Source of the DNA: Rotaria socialis
Lineage: Eukaryota; Rotifera; Eurotatoria; Philodinida; Philodinidae
Length of the DNA: 64,000 bases
Direction of reading: 5' to 3'
Assembly (NCBI GenBank): GCA_905331475.1
Contig: CAJNYU010001961.1
Coordinates: forward strand, 62,001 to 126,000
Of this stretch, positions 47,844-60,887 are shown in pieces. Under the pieces are notes generated by a model. That model was not told the origin of the DNA and ran no database searches. It saw nothing but the letters and a program-made list of their open reading frames with translations. Position numbers and translations under genes: made by a program. Numbering within the stretch: position 1 is the first letter of the stretch; each line of letters opens with the position of its first letter.

Positions 47844-50800
47844 TTAAACTGTAGTCACAGCTTGTTCCATCGTATGATTACCAATTAAATCTTGACTATT
47901 GTCATCATCATCATCTAGATATGTTTGAGTCGATTTTTTTCTCAAAGATAAATTATCTTGTTGCTGGTGCTGTTGTTGTTGTTGTTGTTGTCGTCGTCGT
48001 ACACGTTTTTGTCGTTGCTGTTCGATCTTTATTTCTTTTGGTGTCTCCATTTCTTGTTCTCGTCGTTTCATTTTAATTAGTAAAAAAACAAGTATAATAG
48101 CAACAAATAACATTATAATACAGAGAATAAAAATAATAATAATAATAATAAGATTTTGATGCAGAAAAGAAGATGATGACGATGATGATAATATTGGTAA
48201 TGAAAATCTGGAACGCGTTGGAATCATAAGAAAGCAGCTTGATGAAAGTTCATCATCATTTGATAATGGTTGACAATGAGTTTGACCATCGCACAGAAGT
48301 GACCGATGAATACAAAATGAATTTGTTATGGCACTATCCGACGTCTTTTTACAATCAAAATATTCATTAGACAATAAGCATTCATTATCAGTTTCATTTG
48401 ATTTAACTTGGACAACTGTCCATAATAATTGAAACCCACGTAATGGTTCTTTTGTTTGTCTATTCAATGAAATAAATTGTATTGTAAACCAATGTGAATC
48501 TGTTAAAAAATAATAAGATTTTTCCTGTTGTCCACATAAATCATCAGTACGTAGTTCACTGTGGATTCTTAAAACAGATGATTGACATCCTTGTGGTGGA
48601 TCTTTTGTTTTTGAACCTTCCATTTCTAGCATATTTATTTCTAAATTAAATTGAAGTCCATGTCTTGTTACATAAGTCCATTCACAGATAATGTTTTCTG
48701 GATAACCATTACTTGATATGTTACCCGAAGGTTCAATTGTTTCATTAATATAAATTAGTGAATCAAACGGACTTCGACAAAGTGATGAAAATAAATTATT
48801 TGATTGACTTAAAAATTGATAACGTCCATCAAATCCTAAACCAGCTTCGGAATCGTCATTTGAACGAAAATGAATATGGAATTGTTGAGTTGATCGAAAT
48901 GTTAAATAAGGTGCAGGAAAATTTCGATAACCACAATAAATAAATGGATGTAAATAGTATTTTGATGACGAATGAAGATTATAGGTATATGTTAAATTAT
49001 CAGATGGGCAGTCAGTATAATTATCATCAACAACATTAAAGTAATCATACCATACAAGTAAGCGTGAATCTTCATCGAGAAGATTAAAATTAAATGTGCA
49101 ATTGGAATTAGAAAAATAATCATTGTCTGATGAACGTGGTGGTTCGAATTTTCCTATAAATACAAATAAAAAAGAATTGATGATTCTATGAATTGTTAAT
49201 CTGTCGAAAACTATATTTCTTGAATTCGTGTTGTTTTTTTCTAAGTTTTCTACATCAATGAAAAGTTATATCATACCTGAAAGTTCGCGTGCTTGATAAT
49301 AGGAAAGATTACAAATAGTTGGATTTATTGGATCATATTCATCGGCGGGTACTTGATGATAGCTTTTGACGAATTTATATTTTGCTTGAAATTTCCCACC
49401 ATTGATTAATGATGGTAATACATCTACTGCTAAACGATCATTTGGAATAAGTGATAATTTAAGTAAAGCATTTTTAGAAACGAAACGTCCTTCAGGCTTA
49501 AAATGGCCACAAAATGTTAGATTTGCTTTAAAATCAAGATCTTGTCGATAGTAATTACTATATAATGGCGATTTTTTTGTCATCATTGACATCGAACTAC
49601 TTGATACAGTTGATGGACGTGAACGTAAACGATAATCATATATTCTACTAGCATTATAAATAACTAAAGTTGCTAGTTGACAATCAACATCAAGTTGATC
49701 AAATTCAATTTCAACATTTTCTAATGTATAACGATCATCAAGTCCTAATAGATATGTTGTACATGATGTTTGAGGTTTATATGGATGTGGCCAATTTGGT
49801 GAAAGAAGTTTACCTAAAAAACGAAAAAAATTTTCACATTAAAATATTTGCACCATAAATTCATCATTTTCTTTCTCGGTACCATATCCTTGACCAAATG
49901 ATTTGATGGTTTGATCACATTCTGTACCAGATAAATATTGATTTGATTTATTTTTTGAGACGAAGTCAAGTTTAGTTATTGATGATAAAAATTCATATTT
50001 AGCCAAAAATCCGAATCTCCATAATAATGGTTGTCCCGTATCATTCAATTGGTTTTGTTCTTCGACAGTTAACTCAGCATAATGTGTTGCAATAAAATAG
50101 AGTAATAAATGATTACTTGTTGAATAAACATCTAGTGGTAATGCATATGTACCGCAGAGATCTGTTATATGATATTGATCTGTCTCTTCAGGTAAAAATT
50201 GATTATCAAAATTATTTGCTTGACGAAAACTAGATAAAAAACGACGAAGCTCAGGTGGATTCAATGTATTGTCATAAACTTTTATTAGATCAATAGCACA
50301 ATGTTGTGCGTTAAGATTTTTAAAGATCATTAAATTAAGAAAACGAATATGAATACGTTCACCAGGTAAACCAATAAATGAATAATTACAAAATTGCCAC
50401 TAGAAAAAAACAAAATTACCATTTTTTTATTACTATTTCTATCGATCAAATTTCATCTACTTACAGGCAAATACGCTCCTGGATATGTTGAAGTAAAAAG
50501 TTCACCACTTTTTGCAATTGATGAATTAAATATATAATCGCATGGTTCCCGGATAAGATTTTTTCGATAAGGTTGTGCTGATATAAAACGAAATGTTCCA
50601 TTGAAGCCACGTTCTGTTTGTGTGTCTTCGGTAAAAAAACCAAGTAACAATAGATTTGTAAATGAAACAAGTCGCGGAGGTTTATTTCGACCACAATATC
50701 GATGAAGTAATTGATCATTGAGTACATTTTGAATAACATCAAAATTAGTTACATTAATAAAAACATCTAAATAATCATGTGTACAATGTGGTGGAACGCC

Positions 50801-51160
50801 ACGAATTTGAAAAAAATCTACATCGATTTGAACACGATAATCAGATGAAGTTATAAATTGATAAAATAATATTGTATCTTGCGGATAATAATTTGGAAAA
50901 TTAGGACCTGTTTAAGTAGAGTTTAAAAAAAATTAACTTAATATAATTAGGAATAGCTACATACTGGAAAAAACACCGCCATTTGGCCCATATTGAGCCA
51001 TGTCAAATGTTAAATATTGCGTTTCAATGGTCGCTGATGACATAAGTAATGAATCTTCTTGACCACGAACTTGCCATTTAAGAAGCATTAAACAAATAAA
51101 TATAATGATAGATGAGGAGTCCATTATGACAATCACAAGTAGAACAGAGCTCGACGACAT
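47844..51160 (-). CDS. LEV-10-like membrane protein: five CUB domains, LDLa, one TM (5 exons)
   Basis: Exons on the minus strand: 51160-50965, 50907-50465, 50399-49883, 49813-49277 and 49153-47844, giving 1000 residues. After a signal peptide come five CUB-type domains, recognisable by GPNGGVFSSPNFPNYYP, SGELFTSTYPGAYLPWQFC, GYGKLLSPNWPHPYKPQTSC, LSGKFEPPRSS...NSNCTFNF and PSGNISSNGYPENIICEW. An LDLa module (FCIHRSLLCDGQTHC...DDELSSSC) and a membrane helix (IIIIIIFILCIIMLFVAI) follow. The cytoplasmic tail is basic with a Gln run and ends VTTV, a class I PDZ-binding motif. This order matches nematode LEV-10, which clusters acetylcholine receptors at synapses; NETO/SOL-type proteins have fewer CUBs. 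ATG 51124 is an alternative start closer to the signal core. The frame stays open upstream of 51160 without another ATG. Confidence 0.85.
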
Positions 51161-51390
51161 GCTTGTCGTCTTCGTCGAACGAAAACCATTCAATGTGTCA
51201 TGATGAAATCGGCAGTAGTTCGTGTCTTTTCCATTGACAGACACGCACAAAATTCCTGAGATCTACAAGGCCATATACGAACGAACAGAAAAAAACGACA
51301 ACGGCTGATTAGTTAAAATGACAATATACAGAGAATAGAACTAGTAGTATGAGATGAGAAGAAATGCCGGTGGTAGAACATTGAGGAAGA

Positions 51391-51419
51391 TCATCATCAT
51401 CATCATCATCATCATCATC
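51391..51419. repeat. (CAT)n microsatellite
   Basis: About nine to ten perfect ATC/CAT units upstream of the CUB-protein gene. Confidence 0.9.
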
Positions 51420-51600
51420 GCAGTTGTGGTTGCGTTAGTAAGAACTGTCTTTTCCTTTCTCTCCTATTCTCTTTTTTTCCAATATTCCTCGTGTGTGTGG
51501 GTGTGTTTGTATGTATGTTTGTTAGAAAAGATGGAGGAGGCAGCTTGTGTGATTTACTCTGTTCCGCACAAAACATAGAGTAACAGAAACATAGAAGAAA

Positions 51601-51622
51601 AGAGAGAGAGAGAGAGAGAGAA
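51601..51622. repeat. (AG)n microsatellite
   Basis: Eleven perfect AG units followed by a purine-rich stretch. Confidence 0.9.
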
Positions 51623-53493
51623 GACAACGAGAAAGAGAGAGAAGCTCAAGATCGGATCAAGTCATCGATGTCACTCACCACCGACCACTTCTTTGATTAC
51701 ATAAATGCATGTGATAAAAACGAGACCCCGGAAGTGTGGACAAACGACCTAGATAAAGAAAACAATTGTGTAATCAGCGAAGTGTAGAAAGTCGAGACTC
51801 GTTTCATAATGTTCGACGATTGACATGAGATGCAGCAGATGGTAGCCTCTGCTTCTATTTCCCATTTTTTCTTTCTTTTGTTCTCTTTTATATTGAACAA
51901 ATATAATACGAATACGTCTTTATCCAAGATTGTTCTTAACATCAAAAATATTCCTATCAATTCTTATTTGATTAGATGGTAAGAAGAAGGAAGTGAAACC
52001 GAGAAACATCTACTATCAACACAAAAAAAATACACAGTTGTGCCCCGTCATTATCTTATACATTAGGTATCATTTAAACAAGCAATTATGAAGAAAAACG
52101 TCTACGAGATAGTCAGAGGTTATTAACAAAACGATGAAATCAAAAAAGATCAAACATATCGACTGAACAGTGGGAGAAAAAAATTGGGAGAGCATATCGC
52201 CTTGTGCTTGAATTAGCACCATATTCAATTAAAAACGACAATATTGAGGTCAATAACAGTTGTTGACGATAGTTTAGACCATCGTCTGTATTCTAATGGG
52301 AAAAAAATGAGGCTGCTTGATTGTTCTATATGTTGATGATGCTAATCACTTCATACACAAGCAAGAACGTTTGTCGTGTTCGTTGCGCAAGACTAATGCT
52401 CCCGTCATCATTATTCTTTCTCACGAACATGTACGCATGTACATACGCACATACATACATCTATACAATAGGAATAGTAGTGACCGCCGCTTCTCACTTT
52501 CTCTGTCTCATGTCAATCTCGATTAGCGTATACAATCGTTCAATAAAATGAATGTATACATCTATACACCGTCTACCTACAATATTACAGTTAGGGTCAA
52601 CGTCACTTGATACGTTGTCATCACCTACATGTTGAAAAGCGAAAGAAAAACGAATAAAAAAATAAGTCGAAGTCAACATATAGAAACTAATGATCTACTT
52701 GACGTTCCTGTTTATTTTTTGTTCGAAATATTGCATCAAGATGTGACTAATTCAAGTAGCATCTTACTTGACTTTATAACAAACGATGCATTCACATATA
52801 AATATACAAAAGAAAGAATATAGATTTAAAAAGCATTTCATGTACGACTGATATTCAAATCAACTTCCTTGTACAAATAAAAGCATTTATATGAATCATA
52901 AATCCGAAGCCATACATACGGTTTCTTTTTATTCTCATTGAAATCTGTGATTCTTTGTTCATTGCATAAGCGAGAGATTTTTTTTCTCGAATAAATTATA
53001 AGATAAACACTGACTTTGGACGATCTATTGTTTCTTTTCATACATTTACATAATTTACGCAAGAAGTATTCATTTTCTTCTGTTGAAATTTGATTCTCGT
53101 GTTCAGATTTAGTCAACATTACACCGTCTCAAACTGAAATATGTCTTTTGTAAATAGAAACAAAAATATATCGTTCTGATAAGACTCTCAAGGGAGATAC
53201 TAAAATGAAACAGTAACTTTGTCCTTTAGGCATTTGTTATTTATTGTTATTATTATATTAGTAGCTTAAAGTTAATATGTGTATTGTCAGGCGCCAATCT
53301 TATTCTCTTGAGTATTGGTCAGATGTCAATCAATTTTTTTTCTTCTGTCATCTTGACAAACTCTTCCACTTCATACGAAATATATTCTGAATATGTACCA
53401 ATTGTATATAATGCGGTAATCATCTTTAATAATATCGAGCATAGTTCAAGCTCGTTATAACAAAAACAAACAACAAAGAAAAACAGAAAAAAA

Positions 53494-55590
53494 TCACATT
53501 GCAGAAATCACCGTGTTGTTGTTGTTATGACAATTATGATTTGTAGTAGAGTTTGTTTCTAATAATGTTGATGCTGATGAAGCAGCTAGAATAATTTCAA
53601 TAGCACCTTTTGTTTTCATTAATTCTAATTGAAATTGTAATTCATCATGAATAGTACGTTGTAATTTTTCCATTGCTTTATTATTTTTATCCGAAGGTGA
53701 TGATGAAAAATCATATAAATATGATATTATATGTGCTACTTCAATCAAAACTGGCATATATGTTGTATGAGCAATATGTTTTTGTAAATAACGAAGAATT
53801 TTTAATAATGATAAATCGTCTCGACCTGCTAATGCTTGCTTGAGCATTTGACGACGTGATAATTCTTTAAATAAAGCTAGAACAATATCTGGCTGTCGAC
53901 GTTTAAGTGCTGATGTAAATGCAGCATCTAGCGCAGCTGATGCTCGAAATTTTCGTAAATAATTATCGTACGGTGCAAGACGAGGACGACGATTAGCACT
54001 TGCAACTGGATCCATTGCTGTTGGAGTAACAATACCTAAGAAACAGAAGGAATTTTGTAAAAAGAAAAAGAAAGAAAGCAAAATTTATTTATTTACCAGA
54101 TGGAAAAAAACGTCGTCTTGATTTTGTTTTTCTTGAACCTGATGATGCTGTTGATTTCGTGTCATTTGTTGATTCATCATCAATTGGCACCAATGAATTA
54201 CTTGTACACATCATATCACTGTTACTATCGATTTTCATCGATTCATAACCATTGGTAATTCCAATAGTCGATGATGAATTTGATATTTGTTGTGAACCAT
54301 CTCTTCGTTTTACTGACCATAAACCACCAGGCATACCAACACACAATGCTCGATCATTTGGCCCAATCATCGCTAATGACAAAACTGCATCGGGATATGT
54401 TATTGTATGAACAACACGAAATGTTGATGCATCATAAATTTTAACATGACGATCAAGACCACCTGATAATATATAATTTTGTTCGCTAGTAAATCCTGTA
54501 CATAATATCGACTTATGATGATTTGATAATGATGCTAAAAGACGACCACCACCCAGTAAATCCCAAACTTTCAAATGAAGTCCACCAGCAGTTATAGCAA
54601 GTGTTTCATTAGCATACATCAATACCTAAGATAGTAACAGAATAAAATCGAAATCAAATGTAATTTAATACAAAAAATGTTTATATATTAGAATTATCTA
54701 TATAGTAAGAAAAAACTTTAACTATATATTTTCATAGTTGTTATTATCATTTCACTTATTATAATTCATCTATTCAAATGTTCAACTCATATATTTTTTC
54801 CATAGGATTTAAATTATTTTTTCTATATCCTAAACTCAATTTATAGAATATGTCTATATATGATTCGTACCGATTCAATTTGATCACCATGATCAAAATT
54901 CATTAAAATATTATCATTATTCGACATGCGTCGATCGATTAATTTCATTGTTCGATCATAACTTCCACTTAGTAATAAATGAGGATTTGTTGCTGAACCT
55001 GGTGTTAATGCTCGAACATAATCCGTATGAACATGATCAAATTTTGATAATTGCTTTTCTGTTGCCAAATCGAGTACACGTACCGTTCGATCATCACTAC
55101 CTGTAAATATATATGTTTTATCACGTGAAAAATGGGTACAATGAACAGGAGATCCTTGATGTTCTTTGAAGTGACGTAATTGAGTACGCGTTTCGAAGTC
55201 AAATACACGTACAATACCATCTTTAGAACCAGCGCAAACTAAACGACCATCTAAATAATAGAATAATCCAATAATTCAAAATGAAAAACAGTTCTATTAT
55301 AATTATATTAAACCTGAACGAAATGTTCCACAATAAGCTGTATCTTTAAACGAATAAAATGACCGCACTAATGATAATGTATCAGGTGAATAGATTTGAA
55401 CACGTGTTGAATCTGTAATTGAAATCCATTGTTGACGTGTTGGTGCTATATCAATAGTAGTAACTGGACCATATTCACGAAGTGTTGTTGGATGTGAACT
55501 TGATAATGGTCCCCAATATATATCATCATCAGTTAAAGCTTGTCCATCATCAATAGGACGTTCAATACGTAATTGCTTAAAATCACTCAT
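53494..55590 (-). CDS. UTP15: UTP15, small-subunit processome WD40 protein (4 exons)
   Basis: Nucleolar component of the U3 snoRNP/t-UTP complex needed for 18S rRNA processing. Exons on the minus strand: 55590-55314, 55250-54871, 54625-54097 and 54035-53494, giving 575 residues (human 518). The N-terminal half forms WD40 repeats: DGRLVCAGSKDGIVRVFDFE, YIFTGSDDRTVRVLDLA, LLLSGSYDRTMKLIDRR, AGGLHLKVWDLLGGGRLL and YILSGGLDRHVKIYDAST. The C-terminal part contains the UTP15 domain, with YDNYLRKFRASAALDAAF, LFKELSRRQMLKQALAGRD, LLKILRYLQKHI and PVLIEVAHIISYLYDF. A Ser-rich insert and Arg/Lys stretch (SRKTKSRRRFF) separates the two. Intron 2 is 245 nt; the others are near 60. The extra length comes from the insert and an Asn-rich C-terminus. 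Confidence 0.94.
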
Positions 55591-57274
55591 ATTGACGATA
55601 CCGATCGAAAATTTTATAATTCAACAAACAAAGAAATAATAACAATCAACTACGAAAAAAAAAGTAATCAATCGACAACCAACCTATACGGAAAAAATAT
55701 CATTGGATATAAAATTGGACCGATAAGAACAAGTCGACTAAAGTGACATCCAAATTTAATGATATACATATCGCATTCGTTCGAAAAATTTCACCACAAT
55801 AATAATAATAAAAAGAATTTATTATTATTACTTTGGTATTATTAATTTTACAAACATGAAAGAATGCTAGCTAAATATTTCATGTTGTTTTCTATATATT
55901 GAATTTTTATTTTATTCATATTTTAAACGAAATTGAAGTTTTTATCACTATATGTGAATATTAATTGAACTTTAGTTATTTAATGAATGACAAAATTTGT
56001 CAAGCATCGTTAGAAAATGTATTATTTGAATTAACTTTTATGTCTGTTTTCTATTTTTCTCAAACGGTAACTGTCTCTCTTTTTTTACTTAGAGAAGGAT
56101 AGATAGTCAGAGCATGATCAAACGCGGATGAAATTCTATTGATTCAAAACTTTGAGAATCTTATATATAATCAATCGAGTTTGTAATTAGAACTGCTTCA
56201 TAACACGAGATTAGCATGTATCTATACAACTAAATCAACAATATTTATTAATTTTTGTTTTCGTTTATTGATGAAATAATAAAGTATGTGTTAAAGCACA
56301 ATAAAAATTATAAATAGATATGTGTAAACAAGACGCTCGAATATCTGCCGTAAATAATTATTAGTGTAATTATAACAATAGAAAATGTAAAGATGACAAT
56401 ATCCTAGACATTATTAAGTTCTATTGAAAACATCATGAAGATATTACCAATAATCAAATGCATTATTTTCTTTTTTTTTCAAATAATTGGAAGTTTGTTG
56501 AATATGCAAAAATCTAAGCATGATTTTCGATCATTTATCTCATATGCAATACAAATGAGATTGAAAACTGATATTATAAACTCGTATTAACATAAATACA
56601 AAAACAAATAATGATATTTCATCCTTGTTGTGCATATAGTATTAAACATGTAGATAATCTTAAAACAAGAAAGGGGTGTGGATGTGAAAGCAATACTGAT
56701 ACCCATGCATACATGCTTTTTTTCTCTAAATTTTACGTCTTGTATTGTTTACAGTATATTCTTCCTGATGTTTGACATTTGTTTTCATTTTTGCCGTGAA
56801 AGAAATTTTGTGCTTGTGTTTTTAGAAATTTTAAAAATAATTTTGAACATTGGAAGTCAGTTTTTATCATGAGGACAATGGAAGACGCGAAGAAACAAGA
56901 GAAATAAATAGTTCCTATGATATCTGAACACTACAATGATAAATAAATATTTTTCTTTTCTGTTTAGGTACTAGTATCAAACCTATTGAATTTTCGAGAA
57001 CTAAAAGGAACTCTAAAATGAATGAGTGATCAGGTATCGATTCGTTACATTATTTTGGACATTATGCATAGATATATAGGATAATAGAAGTAAACTTTTT
57101 TTGTGGAAAATTCATCTAGAAAATGAAGATTGAAGTTTGTTCGTTACAAATTAACGTTGTGTGTTGTAGAAATCCGCGTGACGTAAAATGTTCGTCATAT
57201 TTTTCATTATAATTGCCGAGTTCACGGTTTTTGCTTTTTCAGTGAAACTACCGTCACTCGATTTCTTAGATTGA
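55591..57274. other. Intergenic region, no gene seen
   Basis: The UTP15 promoter should lie at the left end of this 1.7-kb AT-rich stretch. No structured repeat or coding exon was recognised; the open frame at 56678-56872 is hydrophobic by T-richness only. Confidence 0.45.
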
Positions 57275-60200
57275 TCATGTTTTTGTTTGAATTACTCGTA
57301 TCGACAGGCTGATTATTGATTCGTTTCTCATCGTTGCTTTTTGTTTTGATTTTGCTAATGGTGACGCCACTGAAATTCGATATTCGCTGTTGTATACTAT
57401 TATCGTCGTCTGGAGTACTTGAACGACTTCTGGCATGATCCGGTGTGATTTGATCGATGCATTGTTCCCTTTAGGCGATTTTTCAATTTCCTCTAATCTA
57501 ACACGACCAACACTGATGATGCTTTCTTTATCAATTGCTGATACGGGTACTGTTTTTGTTGAATCTTTGGAGGGTGCAATATTAATAATTGGATCTTGGT
57601 GATTCGATTGACGCCGTTTAAAATTATTCTTTATTTTTTTCCATGGGCTAAGTTTCGTTACTTCCTTTGGATCGGATGATGCACAATTTTGTTTCCATAA
57701 GTTATTTTTGACTTCGGTTTGTCCACGACGTCGGGATACCACCATTCCTATGCAAATAGTATAGAATCTAGAAAATTTGATCTTGTCAAATTCAAGTGCA
57801 TACCTCATTAAAAAGTATAGCCAAAAACAACAGCAACCTAATGCCAATAATAGTCCCAACAAAGACAGGCCCACAATTAATGGTATATTTATTTGATTCG
57901 AAACTAGAAAATTATAGAAATCTAAATTGACGTGTACATAAGGAAATGTAAATTTAAACGTACCAACAAGTTTTGCTGTAGTTCTAAACGCAGAGATAAA
58001 ATAAAAAGATCTTTACAATCATTCTATTCAATACTTTCTACACGATTATGGCAATTTAAAACTGACTTACGTTTTTTTTGCAGAGAAATATAGGAAAATA
58101 AGCATTGTGTTAATGCAATTTATGACTAGAAGAAATTCGTTCTACTATTCGTTTATGGAAAAAAACAGACTTTTTGACAAATCAAAATATAATTTCGATA
58201 TGATAGTAGTATAAAAGATTACTTCTTTTTTTATCTATCTATATGTATTGCTGTCTGTCTTTAAAAGAAAACACATTAATAAATAACTTTAAAAGATTAG
58301 CAGTGTTTCGTGAGTTTGTTCTTGCTTAACAACTAAATACATATTATAATAGTGAATAATTTTAATCATAAGTAGTTAACACCTTTCTCCTAGCTTCTAT
58401 GAAATTAATTGTATATTTCTGAAAATGAAAAGCATCAAAATATGATTATTATGAAATTCGAAATAATCGATCATAGATCAGTATTGAGGAAAATTAATTT
58501 TTACGATTATAGCTGATTAGTTATTTAAAAAAAATAATAATAAGAGGATAAATCTTTTTTTACGTACTTTAGTGAAGTAGTGTGCTTGTTGTTGTTGCAG
58601 CCGTGATAGATATTGTGGTCGCTGTTGTATCAGTCGTTGTAGTGACTGTAATGGCAGTTGTTGTAGTTGCCGATGTTGCGCTGGTTGTTGTGCTGGTGTT
58701 TGTTGACGTAGTTGTAGTAGTAACACAGAGCATTGATGTTGTGACAATAAGCGTAGCACAGTACGGGTTAGACTCTACTTTTTCGCTATTTGATAGAATA
58801 CAAATATGTTATAAAAACAAAATTCGAAATGAAATATTGAAGTTTACCTGGTAAAAGCAACAGCACAAAATGTTTGAGGTTCAATTTGATTTGTAGTCGG
58901 TGTCCAACGTGGTGTAACATAAGCCAATGATGAATTTGTTGTTGAATTGACGAGACTACTGACTTGCGTATCAGGGATATCTGCTGGTAATATCAGGCCA
59001 ATAACAATGATCTTCGATTTATTACCGAAATTCATTGTATACAGAGTAAAATTTATTGATACATTCACTTGAACTTCCATACAGTCTGTTAAAGGAAAGA
59101 TTTGAGGTATTTGTGAACACTCAGCTATCGGTAATACATAATAAGGAATTCAATGGCCACAGAACTCATTGGAGAAGTGCTTGCTGTCTTGATAAAATCT
59201 TCAATCTATGGAAAATATCATGAACATGAATAAGCATAAGATATAAGTCATTTTGATTAGAAGATTCTATATTCTTTAATTAAGGAACTTGTTTTTTGTT
59301 AATAGATAAATACTGTAAGTGAAAAACTATTGTTGTACCTATACTTTAAGTTGCGATAGTATAAATTTAAATGATTCTTTTCTTTATAGATTTTTAAAAG
59401 TTTTCTGATCGAGACTAAAAAAGATCCTAATAAGATTTCCGGAGTAAAATCATATTTTTACTCTAAAATAAATATAAAAAATTTTATTTTATGTATATAT
59501 GAACATGCATTCGAGAATAAAAAAACAATATATTTAACAGTATTTTGTTTACCTGTAAAGCAATAGCATATCAAGCGCCAAGTTGTTTTGGTGTAATTGT
59601 TAAGGTACAATCAGATAAATTTGTCTGAGTAGACGCGTTTCCCATGCCACAAGCATCGCCACATTCGTTGACCCGATAAGTACTATTTACAAAATAAGAT
59701 ATTCAGATTCGTTTCAAATTCATTCACTTGTTGGTCACTAATTTTCCATGCATTTCGTGTTAACTCATGTCAATTATAATAAATACAAAATTTATTTCAT
59801 AGTTATAGCTAAGAGCATTCGTTGAAAAAAATTATTTTCCTGTTTTAGATTTTCTATTGATTAATTCAATTTATCCAATAGTTCAAATATGGACTGATTT
59901 TGTACTCATGATTCTTATTGCAAAAAAAAAGTATCATTACAGAAAATACAACGAGATTTCTCTGCCTATTCTGAGTAGTCTTAGATTGCCAAAGTTGGTG
60001 AAAACAAGTAAATGTTTAAAGTGAATATGAAAATAAAAACTGACTAAAGATTTATAAAAGTTCTTGTTAATTGACTCAGCCATATTTCCGTCAATACTTT
60101 CAAAATCTTCTTTACAATCAGTAAAAAATGGATGCTTGCTATTTACGATCTATTATTTAATTTAATTATCCTAGCATCTTTTCATGACATCCTTTGATTA

Positions 60201-60887
60201 TCTTATGATCTAGTGATGTTTTACGAGATTGATTAGACCTACGATTTGCAAGTTATCAAATTAATGACAGTCACAATACCTGTTTTTGGAGGCCCATAGG
60301 CAGCGTATGTTGTCATTCACATTAACATCTGAAACCTGAATTTTTATTAGAGCTGTTTGATTGACGAGGACGTATTGAGCTGAAGTTACTTGTCCTACAG
60401 GTGGTGTATTAATCAAACCATCAGAACGTTGTCGAAGATCGATCAAAGAAACAATTGACCATTGAGAACTAGATGCTGCAGATTTGTCCAAGCCCCTCCA
60501 AGCTTTACCTTGAAAGGCTAACCAAAAATATGCAGTTTCATTGAGTGTAGTATTGACAGATTGTTCGCTTGTTAACATGCCCAATGATGTATTGTATGAA
60601 ATACAATCGGTTGCAGTAGAAATTGGATGAGTAACATAACCACCATCTGTTGAACAACCAGTGACACAAGTTAAATTTGTGACTCCAGTCGCTGTACGAA
60701 TAATCGGCGTACAGTTCACAGTCGGATACAACCAAGGATACGTTTGTGTGCTAGTAATCAGAACCGATGGAGACGTAGAATTTGGATATACTGGCACTCA
60801 AGTGATTGTACCATCATTAAAATGATTACTCTGAATGGCAATTACCAAAATCAATATCAATAGAAACCAGATAATAATTCTGTCCAT
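57275..60887 (-). pseudogene. Thr-rich extracellular/membrane protein pseudogene of a bdelloid-type family
   Basis: Minus-strand text matches a repeated bdelloid family of secreted or single-pass proteins. A signal peptide (MDRIIIWFLLILILVIAI from ATG 60887) is followed by VLITSTQTYPWLYPTVNC, CVTGCSTDGGYVTHPI, SLIDLRQRSDGLINTPPV and VSDVNVNDNIRCLW (exon 60887-60280). Further exons are 59682-59553 and 59205-58858, then a Thr-rich mucin-like exon (58785-58568), then a membrane helix (LSLLGLLLALGCCCFWLYFL) and a basic tail (about 57874-57275). Breaks: TGA at 60798-60800 and TGA at 59571-59573, both where Trp would fit; a one-base frameshift near 59138-59145; and TAA at 58569-58571 at the end of the Thr-rich exon. 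Intact homologues probably sit at the cell surface. The text is otherwise well preserved, so the decay seems recent. Confidence 0.72.

Larger units (their letters stand above)
51161..53493. promoter_or_regulatory. Intergenic region upstream of the CUB-protein gene, with microsatellites
   Basis: This 2.3-kb stretch should hold the promoter of the CUB-protein gene at its left end and the UTP15 3' UTR at its right end. It contains a (CAT)n run (51391-51419), an (AG)n run (51601-51622) and short GT-rich runs near 51490. A minus-strand frame at 52838-53119 (93 codons, real ATG) is hydrophilic and unconvincing as a gene. Confidence 0.4.

Noticed and set aside
52838..53119. 93-codon minus-strand frame near the UTP15 3' end
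   Set aside because: Hydrophilic composition without a domain; lies in a repeat-bearing intergenic region and has no splice context.
58582..58854. Val-rich plus-strand open frame
   Set aside because: It is the antisense shadow of the Thr-rich exon of the minus-strand pseudogene.
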